64,000 nt of DNA from Geobacter sp. (GCA_016177775.1 JACOUQ010000031.1:32274-96273); one strand, 5' to 3'. Shown: positions 52,896 through 62,203, numbered from the stretch's first letter. Numbers and translations: made by a program. Notes: generated by a model not told the origin, from the letters alone.

Positions 52896-54506
52896 TTACC
52901 TCTCTTTCCTGATGGGGAGGCGGATCAGACATCTGGCCCCACCCTGCTCCGATTCTCCGAAATGGAACCTGGCGCCGTGCTGCTCCAGGATGATCTTGCA
53001 AAGCGATACCCCCAGGCCTGCCCCAGCCTGGTCCGCGGTGAAGAAGAGCTCCTGCGCCCGGGAGATGAGCTCCCTGTTGCTGACCGGGCGTTGGCTGACT
53101 ATCTCCAGGACCACATTGTCCGCGTCCTGCCAAGTCTTGATGCGCACCTCGCCGGTGTCGGCAAGCTCCATGATCTTTGCGATCGCGCTGCGGACGCAGT
53201 GGGTGATCTGCTTGAAATCGATGAAGACTGTGGGAAGGCTTTCGGCGAGGTCGAGCGACAGCTCGGCACCCTTGTCGCTTTCCCTGAGTCCTTCGCTGAC
53301 CCTGGCCACCAGCTGGTTCAGGTCCCACATGTCCATGGCAGGGTGCATTGCATCGGAATAGGCCAGCACTTCGTCCAGGACGGTCTCCAGCTCGCCGGCC
53401 TTTACAGCGATGGATTCCAGGTACTCCCGTTTCGGGTCGTCAGCCGCTGCGTTCTTCAGGAGCGAGCGGGCAAAGCCGCCGATTACCATGAGGGGATTGC
53501 GGATGGAGTGGGCAATGTTGGAGGTGATCTTTCCCACCAGCGCCATCTTCTCCATCTTGACGATCAGTTCCTGCTGCGCCTGGAGCTTGGCGTTGGCAGC
53601 TGTCACCTTTTCCAGTTCCTCCTGCAGCCGCTCATAGAGGGAAGCGCGCTCGATGGCGAATGCGACCGGGAAGGCAAATGTTTCAAGGGACTGGAGATCC
53701 TGCCGGGTGATCGGCTTGTGGGTGATGCAGTTGTCGGCGATAAGCACGCCGATGCGGCGGTTGCGGGAGATGAGGGGCATGATGAGAAAGCTTCCGACTC
53801 CGAGAATTTCGGTAAGGCCCCGGTCCACCTGCGGGTTATCGAAGGCGTTCTCCACCAGGATCGGCTTCCGGTCCACCAGCGCCCGGATCAGGATGTGGGA
53901 GGTCTCGTTCAGCGGGACTTCCAGCTTTTCCAGGATATCGAAGAACTTCATCTTTTCCGAGAGGAGCTTCGTGTTGTGGAAGTATCTGGCCATCTCCTTC
54001 AGGGAAAGGTCGTTCTCGTTTACTTCCTCCCAGATGCGCCAGGCCTCTTCGTAATTCCGCGGCCCGACGCCGAGAAAGCCCTTCAGGCTCTTCCGGTCCT
54101 TGTCGGTCAGGAGCAGAAAGGCCCGGTTCATGCCGAACCCCTTGCCCGCAGTGATCGCGGTCATGGCTACCGACAGGACTTCTTCCAGATCCATGGAGGT
54201 CTGGAGCACCACGCTCAATTCATGAAGGAACTTGATCTCCCGGTCCCGGCTGTCCAGGAAGGTGAGCATCGACTGTAGCTGCGCCTTCTGGTTGAGATAC
54301 TCATCCACCAGAGTCGGCAGAAGGGCGGCAAACGGAAACCCGGACTCGTCCATCTTGTGCAGGTCATTCCTGAAGCGGGGGCATTCCAGGCACTTCTCCA
54401 CGAACCGCCGGCGGAGCGAGACGCGCAGTTCCTGGTCACCTTCGCCGAGAAGCGGGCAATCCTCGTCACTGACTTCGTTTTTGGTCCAGCAGCATTCCCA
54501 GGTCAA
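52896..54506 (-). CDS. Soluble GAF-domain sensor histidine kinase with N-terminal cysteine cluster
   Basis: The 536-residue kinase begins with six cysteines in about 45 residues (WECCWTKNEVSDEDCPLL, then KCLECPRFRNDL), probably a metal- or redox-sensitive module. A GAF domain follows (about 85-285), a coiled coil, the dimerisation domain with IAHSIRNPLMVIGGFARSLL, and an ATPase domain with AGAGLGVSLCKIILEQHG. No membrane helix. I choose TTG 54506 because GGAG lies six bases before it; GTG 54533 would be almost at the predicted transcription start. Followed by a single-domain receiver. Confidence 0.87.
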   Translation of the reverse strand: MTWECCWTKNEVSDEDCPLLGEGDQELRVSLRRRFVEKCLECPRFRNDLHKMDESGFPFAALLPTLVDEYLNQKAQLQSMLTFLDSRDREIKFLHELSVVLQTSMDLEEVLSVAMTAITAGKGFGMNRAFLLLTDKDRKSLKGFLGVGPRNYEEAWRIWEEVNENDLSLKEMARYFHNTKLLSEKMKFFDILEKLEVPLNETSHILIRALVDRKPILVENAFDNPQVDRGLTEILGVGSFLIMPLISRNRRIGVLIADNCITHKPITRQDLQSLETFAFPVAFAIERASLYERLQEELEKVTAANAKLQAQQELIVKMEKMALVGKITSNIAHSIRNPLMVIGGFARSLLKNAAADDPKREYLESIAVKAGELETVLDEVLAYSDAMHPAMDMWDLNQLVARVSEGLRESDKGAELSLDLAESLPTVFIDFKQITHCVRSAIAKIMELADTGEVRIKTWQDADNVVLEIVSQRPVSNRELISRAQELFFTADQAGAGLGVSLCKIILEQHGARFHFGESEQGGARCLIRLPIRKER

Positions 54507-54542
54507 AAAAATCTCCGCGGTCCGAAATGTCACGGCGCAACA

Positions 54543-54570
54543 ATTATAGCAGCGGCCGGCGCGTTTGCAA
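54543..54570 (-). promoter_or_regulatory. Predicted promoter of the cysteine-cluster kinase operon
   Basis: On the minus strand: TTGCAA, 16-base spacer, TATAAT. The predicted start is near 54536, which leaves about 30 leader bases before TTG 54506 and supports that start codon. Confidence 0.6.
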
Positions 54571-54692
54571 GGCGGAGCCCCGAAATGTGTATTGAGATTA
54601 ATTAATTGAGCAGTGAGTGCAGGAGAGATTCCTGCAATGGAACATCATGGTGGGGCGGGTAAAGCAAACAGAGGAGGGTAAAACCTCCCCTG

Positions 54693-54875
54693 CTATTTGG
54701 ACTCTTCGTCCTTCTTAGGCTTGATCTCGATCTCGTCCTTACCTTCCGAGGACTTCTTGAAGTTGCGAATGCTCTTGCCGAGGGCGTTGCCGATCTCGGG
54801 GAGCCTTCCCGCGCCGAAGACCACCAGGACGATGACCAGAATAATGATGAGCTCGGGCATGCCGAATCCGAACAT
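54693..54875 (-). CDS. tatA: Twin-arginine translocase subunit TatA (short)
   Basis: A 60-residue TatA/E protein: [20 protein letters not shown] helix, the [20 protein letters not shown] amphipathic segment with FG hinge, and a Lys/Glu tail. AGGAGG lies seven bases before the ATG. It is the second tatA-type gene in the window and the more typical TatA; the one at 809-1108 has a longer tail. Confidence 0.92.
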   Translation of the reverse strand: MFGFGMPELIIILVIVLVVFGAGRLPEIGNALGKSIRNFKKSSEGKDEIEIKPKKDEESK

Positions 54876-54971
54876 GTATTTCCTCCTGAATTTTTTCTCT
54901 CGTCAGTATCTCATTCAAGGCGGAAAAAATCAACCGATTTGAACCTTGCAAACATGACATGGAATGCCTGG

Positions 54972-55106
54972 TGCCGGGTCTTTTTCCAGGAAAAGAGTAG
55001 CCTTTGCGAAAAAACCCTGTTTAAAGGAAAACGGCCAAATCAGCACAATGTACGCCTGGGCAGTGAAAGGTGACACATTACTCTTTTTCTGGGAAAAGAC
55101 CCGGCA
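54972..55106. mobile_element. 135-bp MITE-like element with 28-bp terminal inverted repeats
   Basis: Left arm 54972-54999 and right arm 55079-55106 match at 26 of 28 positions in inverted orientation (ends TGCCGGGTCTTTT and AAAAGACCCGGCA). The 79-base centre has no coding sense and includes CAGTGAAAGGTGACACATTA next to the right arm. No target-site duplication is evident. It lies in the promoter region of uvrB. Confidence 0.7.
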
Positions 55107-55164
55107 GCAGACTCGCTCCCGTATATTTTCCCACGGTCTGAAAAAACTGTGCTAAAAATATTTT

Positions 55165-57159
55165 ATGGATCGGTTCGAACTTGTCAGCGAATACAAGCCG
55201 CGCGGCGACCAGCCGAGGGCGATCGAGGAGCTCTCCGAGGGGGTGCTGCGGGGCGACCGCCACCAGGTGCTCCTTGGGGTGACCGGGTCAGGGAAGACCT
55301 TCACCATGGCCAACGTCATCGCCGGGGTGAACCGTCCCGCCCTGGTTCTCGCCCCGAACAAGACCCTGGCGGCCCAGCTCTACGGCGAGTTCAAGGAGCT
55401 CTTCCCGGAAAACGCCGTGGAGTACTTCGTCTCCTACTACGACTACTACCAGCCGGAAGCCTACCTCCCCACCAGCGACACCTTCATCGAGAAGGACTCC
55501 TCCATCAACGACGAGATCGACAAGTTGCGCCATTCGGCCACCCGCAGCCTGCTGACCCGCCACGACGTGATCATAGTCGCCTCTGTCTCCTGCATCTACG
55601 GCATCGGCTCCCCCATCGAGTACCAGGCCATGCACATCTTCTTCCACCAGGGGGAAGAGTACGGCCGGGACGACCTGCTGCGGAAGCTGGTGGAGGTCCA
55701 GTACGAGCGGAACGACATCGATTTCCACCGCGGGACCTTCCGGGTGCGTGGTGACATCGTCGAGATATTCCCGGCCCACGACGACGAGCGGGCCTACCGG
55801 ATCGAGTTCTTCGGCGACACGGTGGAGGCCATCTCCGAGATCGATCCGCTGCGGGGCCAGATCCTGAACCGCTTATCCAAGTGCGCCATCTACCCGGCCT
55901 CCCATTATGTAGCCACCCGCGAGACCATGGAGCGGGCCATGGAGGAGATTCGCGTAGACCTGATGGAGCGTATCCAGTGGTTCCGGCAGCAGAATATGCT
56001 GGTGGAGGCCCAGCGCATCGAACAGCGCACCATGTTCGACCTGGAGATGATGGAGGAGATGGGGTTCTGCCAGGGGATAGAGAACTACTCCCGCTATTTT
56101 GACGGCCGCCAGCCGGGCGAGCCTCCCTACACCCTGATCGACTACTTCCCGAAAGATTTCCTCCTGTTCGTCGACGAGTCCCACATCACCGTATCCCAGG
56201 TGGGTGGGATGTACCGCGGCGACAGAAGTCGCAAGGAGACCCTGGTCAACTTCGGCTTCCGCCTCCCCTCGGCCCTGGACAACCGCCCCCTCAATTTCCG
56301 CGAGTTCGAGGAGAAGCTGAACCAGACCGTCTATGTCTCGGCCACGCCGGCGGATTTCGAGCTGAAGCAGGCCGGCGGCGTGGTGGTGGAGCAGGTGATC
56401 CGCCCCACCGGCCTTGTGGACCCGGAGATAACCGTCCGCCCCGCCTCCGGTCAGGTGGACGACCTGCTGCACGAGATCAGGGAAACCGTCGCCCGGGGAG
56501 AGCGGATACTGGTAACCACTCTCACCAAGCGTATGTCCGAAGACCTGACCGACTACTACCGCGACCTAGGCATCAAGGTCCGCTACCTCCATTCCGACAT
56601 CGACACCATCCAGCGGATGCAGATCATTCGCGACCTGCGGCTGGGAGAGTTCGACGTGCTGGTGGGGATAAACCTGCTGCGCGAGGGGCTCGACATCCCG
56701 GAGGTGTCCCTGGTGGCGATCCTGGACGCGGACAAGGAGGGGTTCCTCCGCAGCGCCCGCTCCCTGATCCAGACCTGCGGGCGGGCGGCGCGAAACCTCG
56801 GCGGCCGGGTCATCATGTATGCCGACAACGAGACAGGCTCCATGCGGGCCTGCATCGAAGAGACCAGCCGGAGGCGGGCCATCCAGACGGAATACAACCG
56901 GGAGCACGGCATCACCCCCCAGAGCGTGAAGAAGGGGCTGCGCACCATTCTGGAATCGGTGGAGGAGCACGACTACTATACGATACCGATTGCAGCCGAG
57001 TCCCAGGAAGCATACCTCCCGCTGAAGGACATCCCGAAGATGGTGAAAAAGCTCCGCAAGGAGATGCTGGACGCGGCGAAGAAGCTCGATTTCGAACGGG
57101 CCGCCGAGCTGAGGGACCGCGTCAAGCAGCTGGAGGATATGGAGCTGAAGCTGAAGTAG
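55165..57159 (+). CDS. uvrB: UvrABC system protein B
   Basis: UvrB verifies damage and recruits UvrC in nucleotide excision repair. The 664-residue protein has helicase motif [21 protein letters not shown], the beta-hairpin [20 protein letters not shown], motif [22 protein letters not shown], motif VI region [19 protein letters not shown] and a C-terminal UVR helix pair ([19 protein letters not shown]). The start at 55165 ([20 protein letters not shown]) matches the family but has no ribosome site, and the leader contains the MITE-like element. No clear SOS box is seen. Confidence 0.98.
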   Translation: MDRFELVSEYKPRGDQPRAIEELSEGVLRGDRHQVLLGVTGSGKTFTMANVIAGVNRPALVLAPNKTLAAQLYGEFKELFPENAVEYFVSYYDYYQPEAYLPTSDTFIEKDSSINDEIDKLRHSATRSLLTRHDVIIVASVSCIYGIGSPIEYQAMHIFFHQGEEYGRDDLLRKLVEVQYERNDIDFHRGTFRVRGDIVEIFPAHDDERAYRIEFFGDTVEAISEIDPLRGQILNRLSKCAIYPASHYVATRETMERAMEEIRVDLMERIQWFRQQNMLVEAQRIEQRTMFDLEMMEEMGFCQGIENYSRYFDGRQPGEPPYTLIDYFPKDFLLFVDESHITVSQVGGMYRGDRSRKETLVNFGFRLPSALDNRPLNFREFEEKLNQTVYVSATPADFELKQAGGVVVEQVIRPTGLVDPEITVRPASGQVDDLLHEIRETVARGERILVTTLTKRMSEDLTDYYRDLGIKVRYLHSDIDTIQRMQIIRDLRLGEFDVLVGINLLREGLDIPEVSLVAILDADKEGFLRSARSLIQTCGRAARNLGGRVIMYADNETGSMRACIEETSRRRAIQTEYNREHGITPQSVKKGLRTILESVEEHDYYTIPIAAESQEAYLPLKDIPKMVKKLRKEMLDAAKKLDFERAAELRDRVKQLEDMELKLK

Positions 57160-57173
57160 GGGGGATGTGAGGC

Positions 57174-58424
57174 ATGCGTCTCTACAATACAAAATTGGAC
57201 ACCATGAAAAACGCTCCCCCCAACATACTCCCCCGATACGCCCTGGCCCTGCTCCTGGCGGTCAACCTTCTCAACTACATCGACCGCCAGGTGCTCTACG
57301 CCGTTTTCCCGCTCATCAAGAGCGATCTGGGGATATCCGATACCGCTCTCGGGCTATTGGGGAGCTCTTTCATGGTCTGCTACATGGTGGTCGCCCCGTT
57401 TTTCGGCTGGCTCGGGGACCGGGGGAGCCGGACCCGCCTGGCTGCATCGGGCCTGGCCATCTGGAGCGTGGCCACGGCCGCGGCAGGTTTCTCGCCCGGT
57501 TACAAGACCCTGCTGGCGGCCCGCACCGCCGTGGGGATTGGTGAGGCAAGCTTCGGCACGGTCTCGCCTGGCCTTTTGTCCGACTATTTCCCCAAGGAGC
57601 GGCGCGGGCGGGTACTGGCCTGGTTTTACCTGGCAATACCCGTCGGGAGCGCACTGGGATATCTCCTGGGAGGGTTGCTGGGGCAAGCTTTCGGTTGGCA
57701 TGTGGCGTTTCTGGCGGTGGGAGCGCCGGGACTGCTCCTTGTGCTGCCTGTCTGGCGGCTGCGGGAACCTGCGGCGAACGCGGGGGATGGCAAGGACCAA
57801 CACAGGGATTACCGGGCGCTTTGGCACAACCGCACCTATATCCTCAACACCCTGGCCATGGCGGCCATGACCTTCGCCTTGGGGGGACTTGCCCAGTGGT
57901 TCCCCACGTTCCTCTACCGGATGCACGGCCTGGACGTGGCGCGGGGCAACACCCTGTTCGGAGCGATCACCGTGGTTACCGGCATAGCCGGGACCCTGAC
58001 CGGGGGGTGGCTGGGTGACCGCTTTCGCGGCAAGGGGGGGAAGGGATACCTGATCGTCTCCGGGATCGGATTGCTGGTCGGTGCCCCGGTGGCCGCGCTG
58101 GCGATCGTCGCCGGTTCCACCGTTACCTGCCTGACTGCCGTGGGTGTGGCCGAATTCTGCCTCTTCCTCAACACCGGCCCACTCAACACCGTGATCGCCA
58201 ATGTCAGCCGGCAGTCCGCCCGCTCCATGGCGTTCGCCGTGAATATCTTCTTCATCCACGCCCTGGGCGACGCCATCTCTCCGGCCATCCTCGGCTGGCT
58301 ATCCGACCTGTGGGGGCTGCGGCATGCCATGATGATCGCCCCGGTAGCCATCGTTCTGTCCGCGCTTTTCTGCTTCGCCTGCTCGGTTTTCGTAGCTGCG
58401 GATGCGGCGAAGACAGGGGAGTAG
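57174..58424 (+). CDS. Major facilitator superfamily transporter (spinster-like branch)
   Basis: A 416-residue, 12-helix MFS protein. The first loop motif is GWLGDRGSRTRLAASG and TM1 has NLLNYIDRQVLYAVFPLI, which resembles the spinster/sugar-efflux-like branch; GIGEASFGTVSPGLLSDYFP lies in TM4-5. Substrate unknown. ATG 57174 begins 14 bases after uvrB with GAGG very close; ATG 57204 (MKNAPPNIL) is an alternative. Co-transcription with uvrB is likely from spacing. Confidence 0.85.
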   Translation: MRLYNTKLDTMKNAPPNILPRYALALLLAVNLLNYIDRQVLYAVFPLIKSDLGISDTALGLLGSSFMVCYMVVAPFFGWLGDRGSRTRLAASGLAIWSVATAAAGFSPGYKTLLAARTAVGIGEASFGTVSPGLLSDYFPKERRGRVLAWFYLAIPVGSALGYLLGGLLGQAFGWHVAFLAVGAPGLLLVLPVWRLREPAANAGDGKDQHRDYRALWHNRTYILNTLAMAAMTFALGGLAQWFPTFLYRMHGLDVARGNTLFGAITVVTGIAGTLTGGWLGDRFRGKGGKGYLIVSGIGLLVGAPVAALAIVAGSTVTCLTAVGVAEFCLFLNTGPLNTVIANVSRQSARSMAFAVNIFFIHALGDAISPAILGWLSDLWGLRHAMMIAPVAIVLSALFCFACSVFVAADAAKTGE

Positions 58425-58463
58425 CGCAGGCAGGCGGGATAATTTTCACATCTGCCGGATATG

Positions 58464-59048
58464 TTACGCAACCCCCAACTCCCCCAGCGCCCTGGCTGCC
58501 GCCTGCCGGGTACTAGAATATGGGGATCTCAGGAGTTTGATCAGCTTACCTTCCTGTGCGGTTTCGCCAATTTTAGCCAGTGCCAGGGCCGCTTCCGTCT
58601 CCAGGAGACCATCATTGGCATCCAGAAAGGGGACGAGATGCTTCGCCACGGCAGGGTCGCGATAATTTCCGAGCGCGGCGATCGCCTTTGCCCTGAGGCT
58701 GGTATTTGGCTCTTGCAGCTTCTCAATCAGCACGGGGAGGGCATTTGGATGGGCCAGCTCGCCCAATACTTCTATTGCCGCGGATTTGATGTCCTCCTCA
58801 GGCCTTTTAGCACAATATACTAACGGGCCAAGCACCTTCTCGCCGCCAATCCGCCCCAGTGCGTAGATAGCCTGCACCTTTTCGCCCAGCTTCCCCTTTT
58901 TCAGCTGATCGAGGACCTCCTCAAGACTGCCGGCGGAATCGAGCTGTCCCAGGGCTTGTGCCGCGGCCTGCCGAACCCCTTCATCGGGATCCTTCAGAAG
59001 AGGAATCAGCGCTTCCCTGCGAATCCGTATGGATGGACTTTTTTTCAT
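58464..59048 (-). CDS. HEAT-repeat protein
   Basis: A 194-residue helical-repeat protein with about five HEAT/PBS-lyase-like units: PLLKDPDEGVRQAAAQALGQ, KVQAIYALGRIGGEKVLGPL, IKSAAIEVLGELAHPNALPV, LRAKAIAALGNYRDPAVAKH and STRQAAARALGELG. Such proteins are scaffolds or lyase relatives; no catalytic residue is visible. ATG 59048 (MKKSPSIRIRREAL) is chosen, since the upstream frame is unlike the repeats. Convergent with the MFS gene. Confidence 0.82.
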   Translation of the reverse strand: MKKSPSIRIRREALIPLLKDPDEGVRQAAAQALGQLDSAGSLEEVLDQLKKGKLGEKVQAIYALGRIGGEKVLGPLVYCAKRPEEDIKSAAIEVLGELAHPNALPVLIEKLQEPNTSLRAKAIAALGNYRDPAVAKHLVPFLDANDGLLETEAALALAKIGETAQEGKLIKLLRSPYSSTRQAAARALGELGVA

Positions 59049-59124
59049 GTACAACCTATTATCAGAAATATGCCACCCCCTCAACCGCTTTTGCATTAAA
59101 AAATCAAAGTCCCTCTTTAACACA

Positions 59125-59187
59125 GGGGGATTTGCCTTTGATTGCCGATGGGAAATCCCCCCCAGCCCCCCTTTTATAAATGGGGGG
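59125..59187. repeat. Two G/C-run hairpins between the HEAT-repeat and small membrane protein genes
   Basis: First hairpin: GGGGGATTT (59125-59133) with AAATCCCCC (59153-59161). Second: CCCCCC (59166-59171), a TTTATAAA core, GGGGGG (59182-59187). They lie between divergent genes, so they are not placed as terminators, and look like a repetitive intergenic unit. Confidence 0.65.
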
Positions 59188-59207
59188 TAACTTCTTAGGA
59201 GACAACT

Positions 59208-59528
59208 ATGAAAAACAATCTCAAGGCAACCCTCCTCTCCGCTTTTGCCCTTCCCGGCCTGGGGCAGCTCTACAAGGGGGAGAGGATAAAGGGGGTCATC
59301 CTCATCGCGCTGGTAAATGTTTTCCTCCTCTGTGCCCTCTTCTTTGTCATGCAGGGGGCTGGCAAACTGCTAGTGTCCGTCCAGCTTGCCGGATATTCCC
59401 TTCCCCAGGCCATGGATGAGCTTCAGCGTCAGTCTCCGGCAGTCCGGTGGGTCCTGGGTGGGTTTTTCCTGCTCTGGATCTATAGCGTGGCCGATGCGCT
59501 CTTGCTTAAGGATAAAAATTCTTTGTAG
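59208..59528 (+). CDS. Small inner-membrane protein with PGLGQLYKGE motif
   Basis: A 106-residue protein with three predicted membrane segments (ATLLSAFALPGLGQLYKGE region, GVILIALVNVFLLCALFFVM, VRWVLGGFFLLWIYSVADAL). The PGLGQLYKG motif occurs in TM2-like and DUF5683-type small membrane proteins of unknown function. AGGAGA lies before ATG 59208. It converges on the two-component regulator gene. Confidence 0.75.
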   Translation: MKNNLKATLLSAFALPGLGQLYKGERIKGVILIALVNVFLLCALFFVMQGAGKLLVSVQLAGYSLPQAMDELQRQSPAVRWVLGGFFLLWIYSVADALLLKDKNSL

Positions 59529-59556
59529 AATGCGTAAATTCCGATGGCTCCGGACA

Positions 59557-60228
59557 TTAGGAAGCTTCATACTTGTACCCCACCCCGTAAACCGAGTAGA
59601 TAAGCTCTTCTCCAGGCGAAACCGCAGCTATCTTCTTGCGCAGCTTCTTCACGTGGCTGTCGATGGTCCGGTCATCCACGATCCGCTGGTCCGGATAGAT
59701 CCGGTCCATGAGCTGGGAGCGGGAAAATATCCGCCCCGGACTGAGGGCCAGGAACTGCAGGAGCTTGAACTCCACGGCGGTCAGATCCAGCTCCCTGCCT
59801 TGGAGCGTGGCCTTGTAGCGGGACTCGTCCATGACAAGCCCGGCTGCCTGGAGCGTCTGCCCGCCGCCTGACCGGCGGAGGACCGTCCTGACCCGCGCCA
59901 CAACCTCCCGCGGGCTGAAAGGCTTGCAGATGTAGTCGTCGGCCCCGAGTTCCAGCCCCAGCAAGCGGTCGATCTCCTCCACCCTTGCGGTGACCATGAT
60001 GATCGGCACGCTGGAGAAGGTGCGGATCTCCCGGCAGATATCCAGGCCGTCGCGACCCGGCAGCATCAGGTCGAGGAGTATGAGGTCCGGTAGTTCTTCC
60101 CTTACCCTCGGTACCACGGCCAGACCGTCAGAGAGCCACTCCGTCGTGAACCCCGCCTGTAGCAGGTAGTCCCTCAGAAGCCCGGCCAGTTTCTCCTCGT
60201 CCTCCACTATCAGTATCTTTCCGCTCAT
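59557..60228 (-). CDS. OmpR-family response regulator (BaeR/CpxR-like)
   Basis: A 223-residue regulator: receiver with ILIVEDEEKLAGLLRDYL, phospho-acceptor Asp53 in LILLDLMLPGRDGLDIC and KPFSPREVVARV, then an OmpR-type winged helix (LTAVEFKLLQFLALSPGRIF, DRTIDSHVKKLRKKI). Overlaps the kinase gene by four bases (ATGA). The probable target is the divergent small exported-protein promoter, where phased direct repeats occur. Confidence 0.94.
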   Translation of the reverse strand: MSGKILIVEDEEKLAGLLRDYLLQAGFTTEWLSDGLAVVPRVREELPDLILLDLMLPGRDGLDICREIRTFSSVPIIMVTARVEEIDRLLGLELGADDYICKPFSPREVVARVRTVLRRSGGGQTLQAAGLVMDESRYKATLQGRELDLTAVEFKLLQFLALSPGRIFSRSQLMDRIYPDQRIVDDRTIDSHVKKLRKKIAAVSPGEELIYSVYGVGYKYEAS

Positions 60229-61679
60229 CCCATTTTCTCCGTCAACGGCAGCTCCACCCTGATCCAGACCCCACCCAGAGGGGAAGGGAGGGCTGAGATC
60301 GTTCCCTCGTGGGCCTCGACAATGTTGCGGCAGATCGCAAGCCCGAGGCCCGCTCCCCCCGATGCCCGGTTGCGTGAACTCTCCACGCGGTAGAGCCGGT
60401 CGAAGAGGCGTTCCAGATCGGCTACCGGTACGCCGGGCGAAGTGTCCTGAAAGTGAAGCGCTACACGGCCATTCAGCCGTTCCAGCCTGACCTCCAGAGC
60501 GCCACCCGGATCAGTGTATTTAAGCGTATTCTCCAGCAGGTTGGCGAAGAGCTGGCGCAGCCGCTCATGGTCGGCAAAGAGGGTCAACTCCAGCTCTGCC
60601 GGGATATCCATTTGCAGCGCGATCTCTTTCCTTGCGAAGTCGTTCCTGAACGTGTCGAGCGCCTCGGTCAGCACCTCTGCCAAGTCAAGCTCCTCTTTCC
60701 GGTAGGTGAGGGCGCCGGCATCGGAGAGGGAGAGTTGGTAGAGATCATCCACCAGGCGGGAGAGGCGCATCACTTCGCCGTGGAGGGACTGGACCGCCTC
60801 CGGGGACGGTTGCCGCACCCCGTCCTGGATCGCCTCGATTTCCCCCCGCAGGACCGCCAGGGGGGTGCGGAGCTCGTGGGAGATGTCCGCTACCCACTGG
60901 CGGCGGGTCTGTTCGTTTTTCTCCAGGGCGAGGGCCATGGAATTGAAATCACGGGCAAGGTGCCCCAACTCGTCGGAGGAGGAGACCGGGACCCTTGTGT
61001 CGAAATGGCCGGCAGCCATCCGGTTGGTGGCCGCGGCCAATGCCCTGATCGGCCGGACCAGCCGGCTCGCCAGGGGGAGGGACAGGCCCGCGGCCAGGAG
61101 CAATACGACCCCGCCCACAAGGGCCAGGGCCACCCTCTGCTCCTTCACGAAGCGGAGCTGGCGCTCGTCGGAGAGGCGCTTTCGCGGCATGAGGCCCAGG
61201 TACCCCACCACCTGGCCACGATGGAGGAGGGGCTTCAACTCGCCGGAGGAGGGAATTTCGGGAGGGCCGACAACCTGTTTCCTTTCGCTATCGAGGAGGA
61301 AGGCGCGCTGGCCGAAGCCTCGCCGCAGTTGCGGCGGGAGTTGCATGGGAGGGCGTCCGGCACCCCCTTTCGCCGAAGGCACCCCCTCTTCACGAGGCGG
61401 GCGCCTGCCGGGAGAAGCCTCTTCCTCCGGCATGGACTCGGCCACGATCCTTCGCCATTGTGCAGGGTTTTCCTTCAGAAAATCCCAACTCCCCTTTCCG
61501 GAATAACTTTCCTCGAGCCGCTCTGCCAGAAGGGCCAGCCTTGTCTGCTCCAGGCTGTTGACATAGCGGAGAAAACCCCGGTCAATGCTCCAGTGCATTA
61601 TGAAAAACATGCTGACCACCGCAATGGCGGCGGCCGCCAGGATGGCCAGAAAAAGGCGGCGGGTGATGCCAAGTTTCAT
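60225..61679 (-). CDS. BaeS-like membrane sensor histidine kinase
   Basis: The 484-residue kinase has an N-terminal membrane helix (LFLAILAAAAIAVVSMFFIM), a periplasmic domain of about 130 residues rich in Pro/Arg/Gly, a second helix (VALALVGGVVLLLAAGLSLPL), HAMP (RLVRPIRALAAATNRMAAG), the phospho-acceptor HELRTPLAVLRGEIEAI and ATPase motifs NLLENTLKYTDPGG and GGAGLGLAICRNIVEAHEG. The opening MKLGITRRLFLAI resembles BaeS, an envelope-stress sensor. ATG 61679 has AGAGGAGC upstream. Confidence 0.92.
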   Translation of the reverse strand: MKLGITRRLFLAILAAAAIAVVSMFFIMHWSIDRGFLRYVNSLEQTRLALLAERLEESYSGKGSWDFLKENPAQWRRIVAESMPEEEASPGRRPPREEGVPSAKGGAGRPPMQLPPQLRRGFGQRAFLLDSERKQVVGPPEIPSSGELKPLLHRGQVVGYLGLMPRKRLSDERQLRFVKEQRVALALVGGVVLLLAAGLSLPLASRLVRPIRALAAATNRMAAGHFDTRVPVSSSDELGHLARDFNSMALALEKNEQTRRQWVADISHELRTPLAVLRGEIEAIQDGVRQPSPEAVQSLHGEVMRLSRLVDDLYQLSLSDAGALTYRKEELDLAEVLTEALDTFRNDFARKEIALQMDIPAELELTLFADHERLRQLFANLLENTLKYTDPGGALEVRLERLNGRVALHFQDTSPGVPVADLERLFDRLYRVESSRNRASGGAGLGLAICRNIVEAHEGTISALPSPLGGVWIRVELPLTEKMG

Positions 61680-61761
61680 TGCTGCTCCTCTGAAAATCAC
61701 GTTTCTTTATTTTTATCACACGCTTTCGAGAAATGGCGATGGATATATGGGGTGTTAACGT

Positions 61762-61800
61762 ATTTCCCAATTTCTTCCACATTTCTGCCATTTTCTCCTG
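61762..61800 (+). promoter_or_regulatory. Phased ATTTCTnCCA-type direct repeats in the divergent spacer
   Basis: ATTTCTTCCA (61770) and ATTTCTGCCA (61781) are 11 bases apart, a weaker TTTCTCC copy follows 11 bases on, and ATTTCCCA precedes at 61762. One helical turn spacing on one DNA face suits binding by the adjacent OmpR-family regulator. Inference from sequence only. Confidence 0.45.
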
Positions 61801-61863
61801 ATATTCCTGTTCACATAAAAGGACATGCAGTGTCCGAAAATCGAACTAAGAAGGAGAAAAACC

Positions 61864-62130
61864 ATGAAAAAGAAAGTGATAGCGACAATGGCCGTGACGG
61901 CCGCGGTGATGTTCGGTGGAGTGTTTTCAGCTTACGCACTTCCTGCTGAAGCGCAAACCGATACGGTGGCTGCCGCGATGGAGAAGTACGAGCAGAAACT
62001 TGCGGATTACAGGAAAGATATGGCGGCTTACGAGGCAGATCCGAACGAATGGACGGCAGAGGTGCCCAGGGTGCCGGAGAAGCCGGCTGGTGCCGTGGAT
62101 GTCGTTGGTCAGGAACATGCGAGGCGGTAA
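61864..62130 (+). CDS. Small exported protein divergent from the BaeS-like system
   Basis: An 88-residue product with a clear signal peptide (MKKKVIATMAVTAAVMFGGV, cleavage near AYA-LPA) and a mature part of about 60 residues that is mostly helical and charged (AAAMEKYEQKLADYRKDMAA) followed by a Pro/Glu tail. No cysteine, no known family. AAGGAG lies before ATG 61864. Its position opposite an envelope-type two-component system suggests a periplasmic stress-response output. Confidence 0.72.
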   Translation: MKKKVIATMAVTAAVMFGGVFSAYALPAEAQTDTVAAAMEKYEQKLADYRKDMAAYEADPNEWTAEVPRVPEKPAGAVDVVGQEHARR

Positions 62131-62203
62131 CTCGTGAAAAAGCGGGTTGAACTTTTTGATTGAAAATGGTTACCATGGGCGTCTGAGTAACGTCCACTTC
62201 GTC

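Noticed and set aside
54964..55155. 63-codon ORF before uvrB
   Set aside because: It lies almost wholly inside the inverted-repeat element and has no ribosome site or family resemblance.
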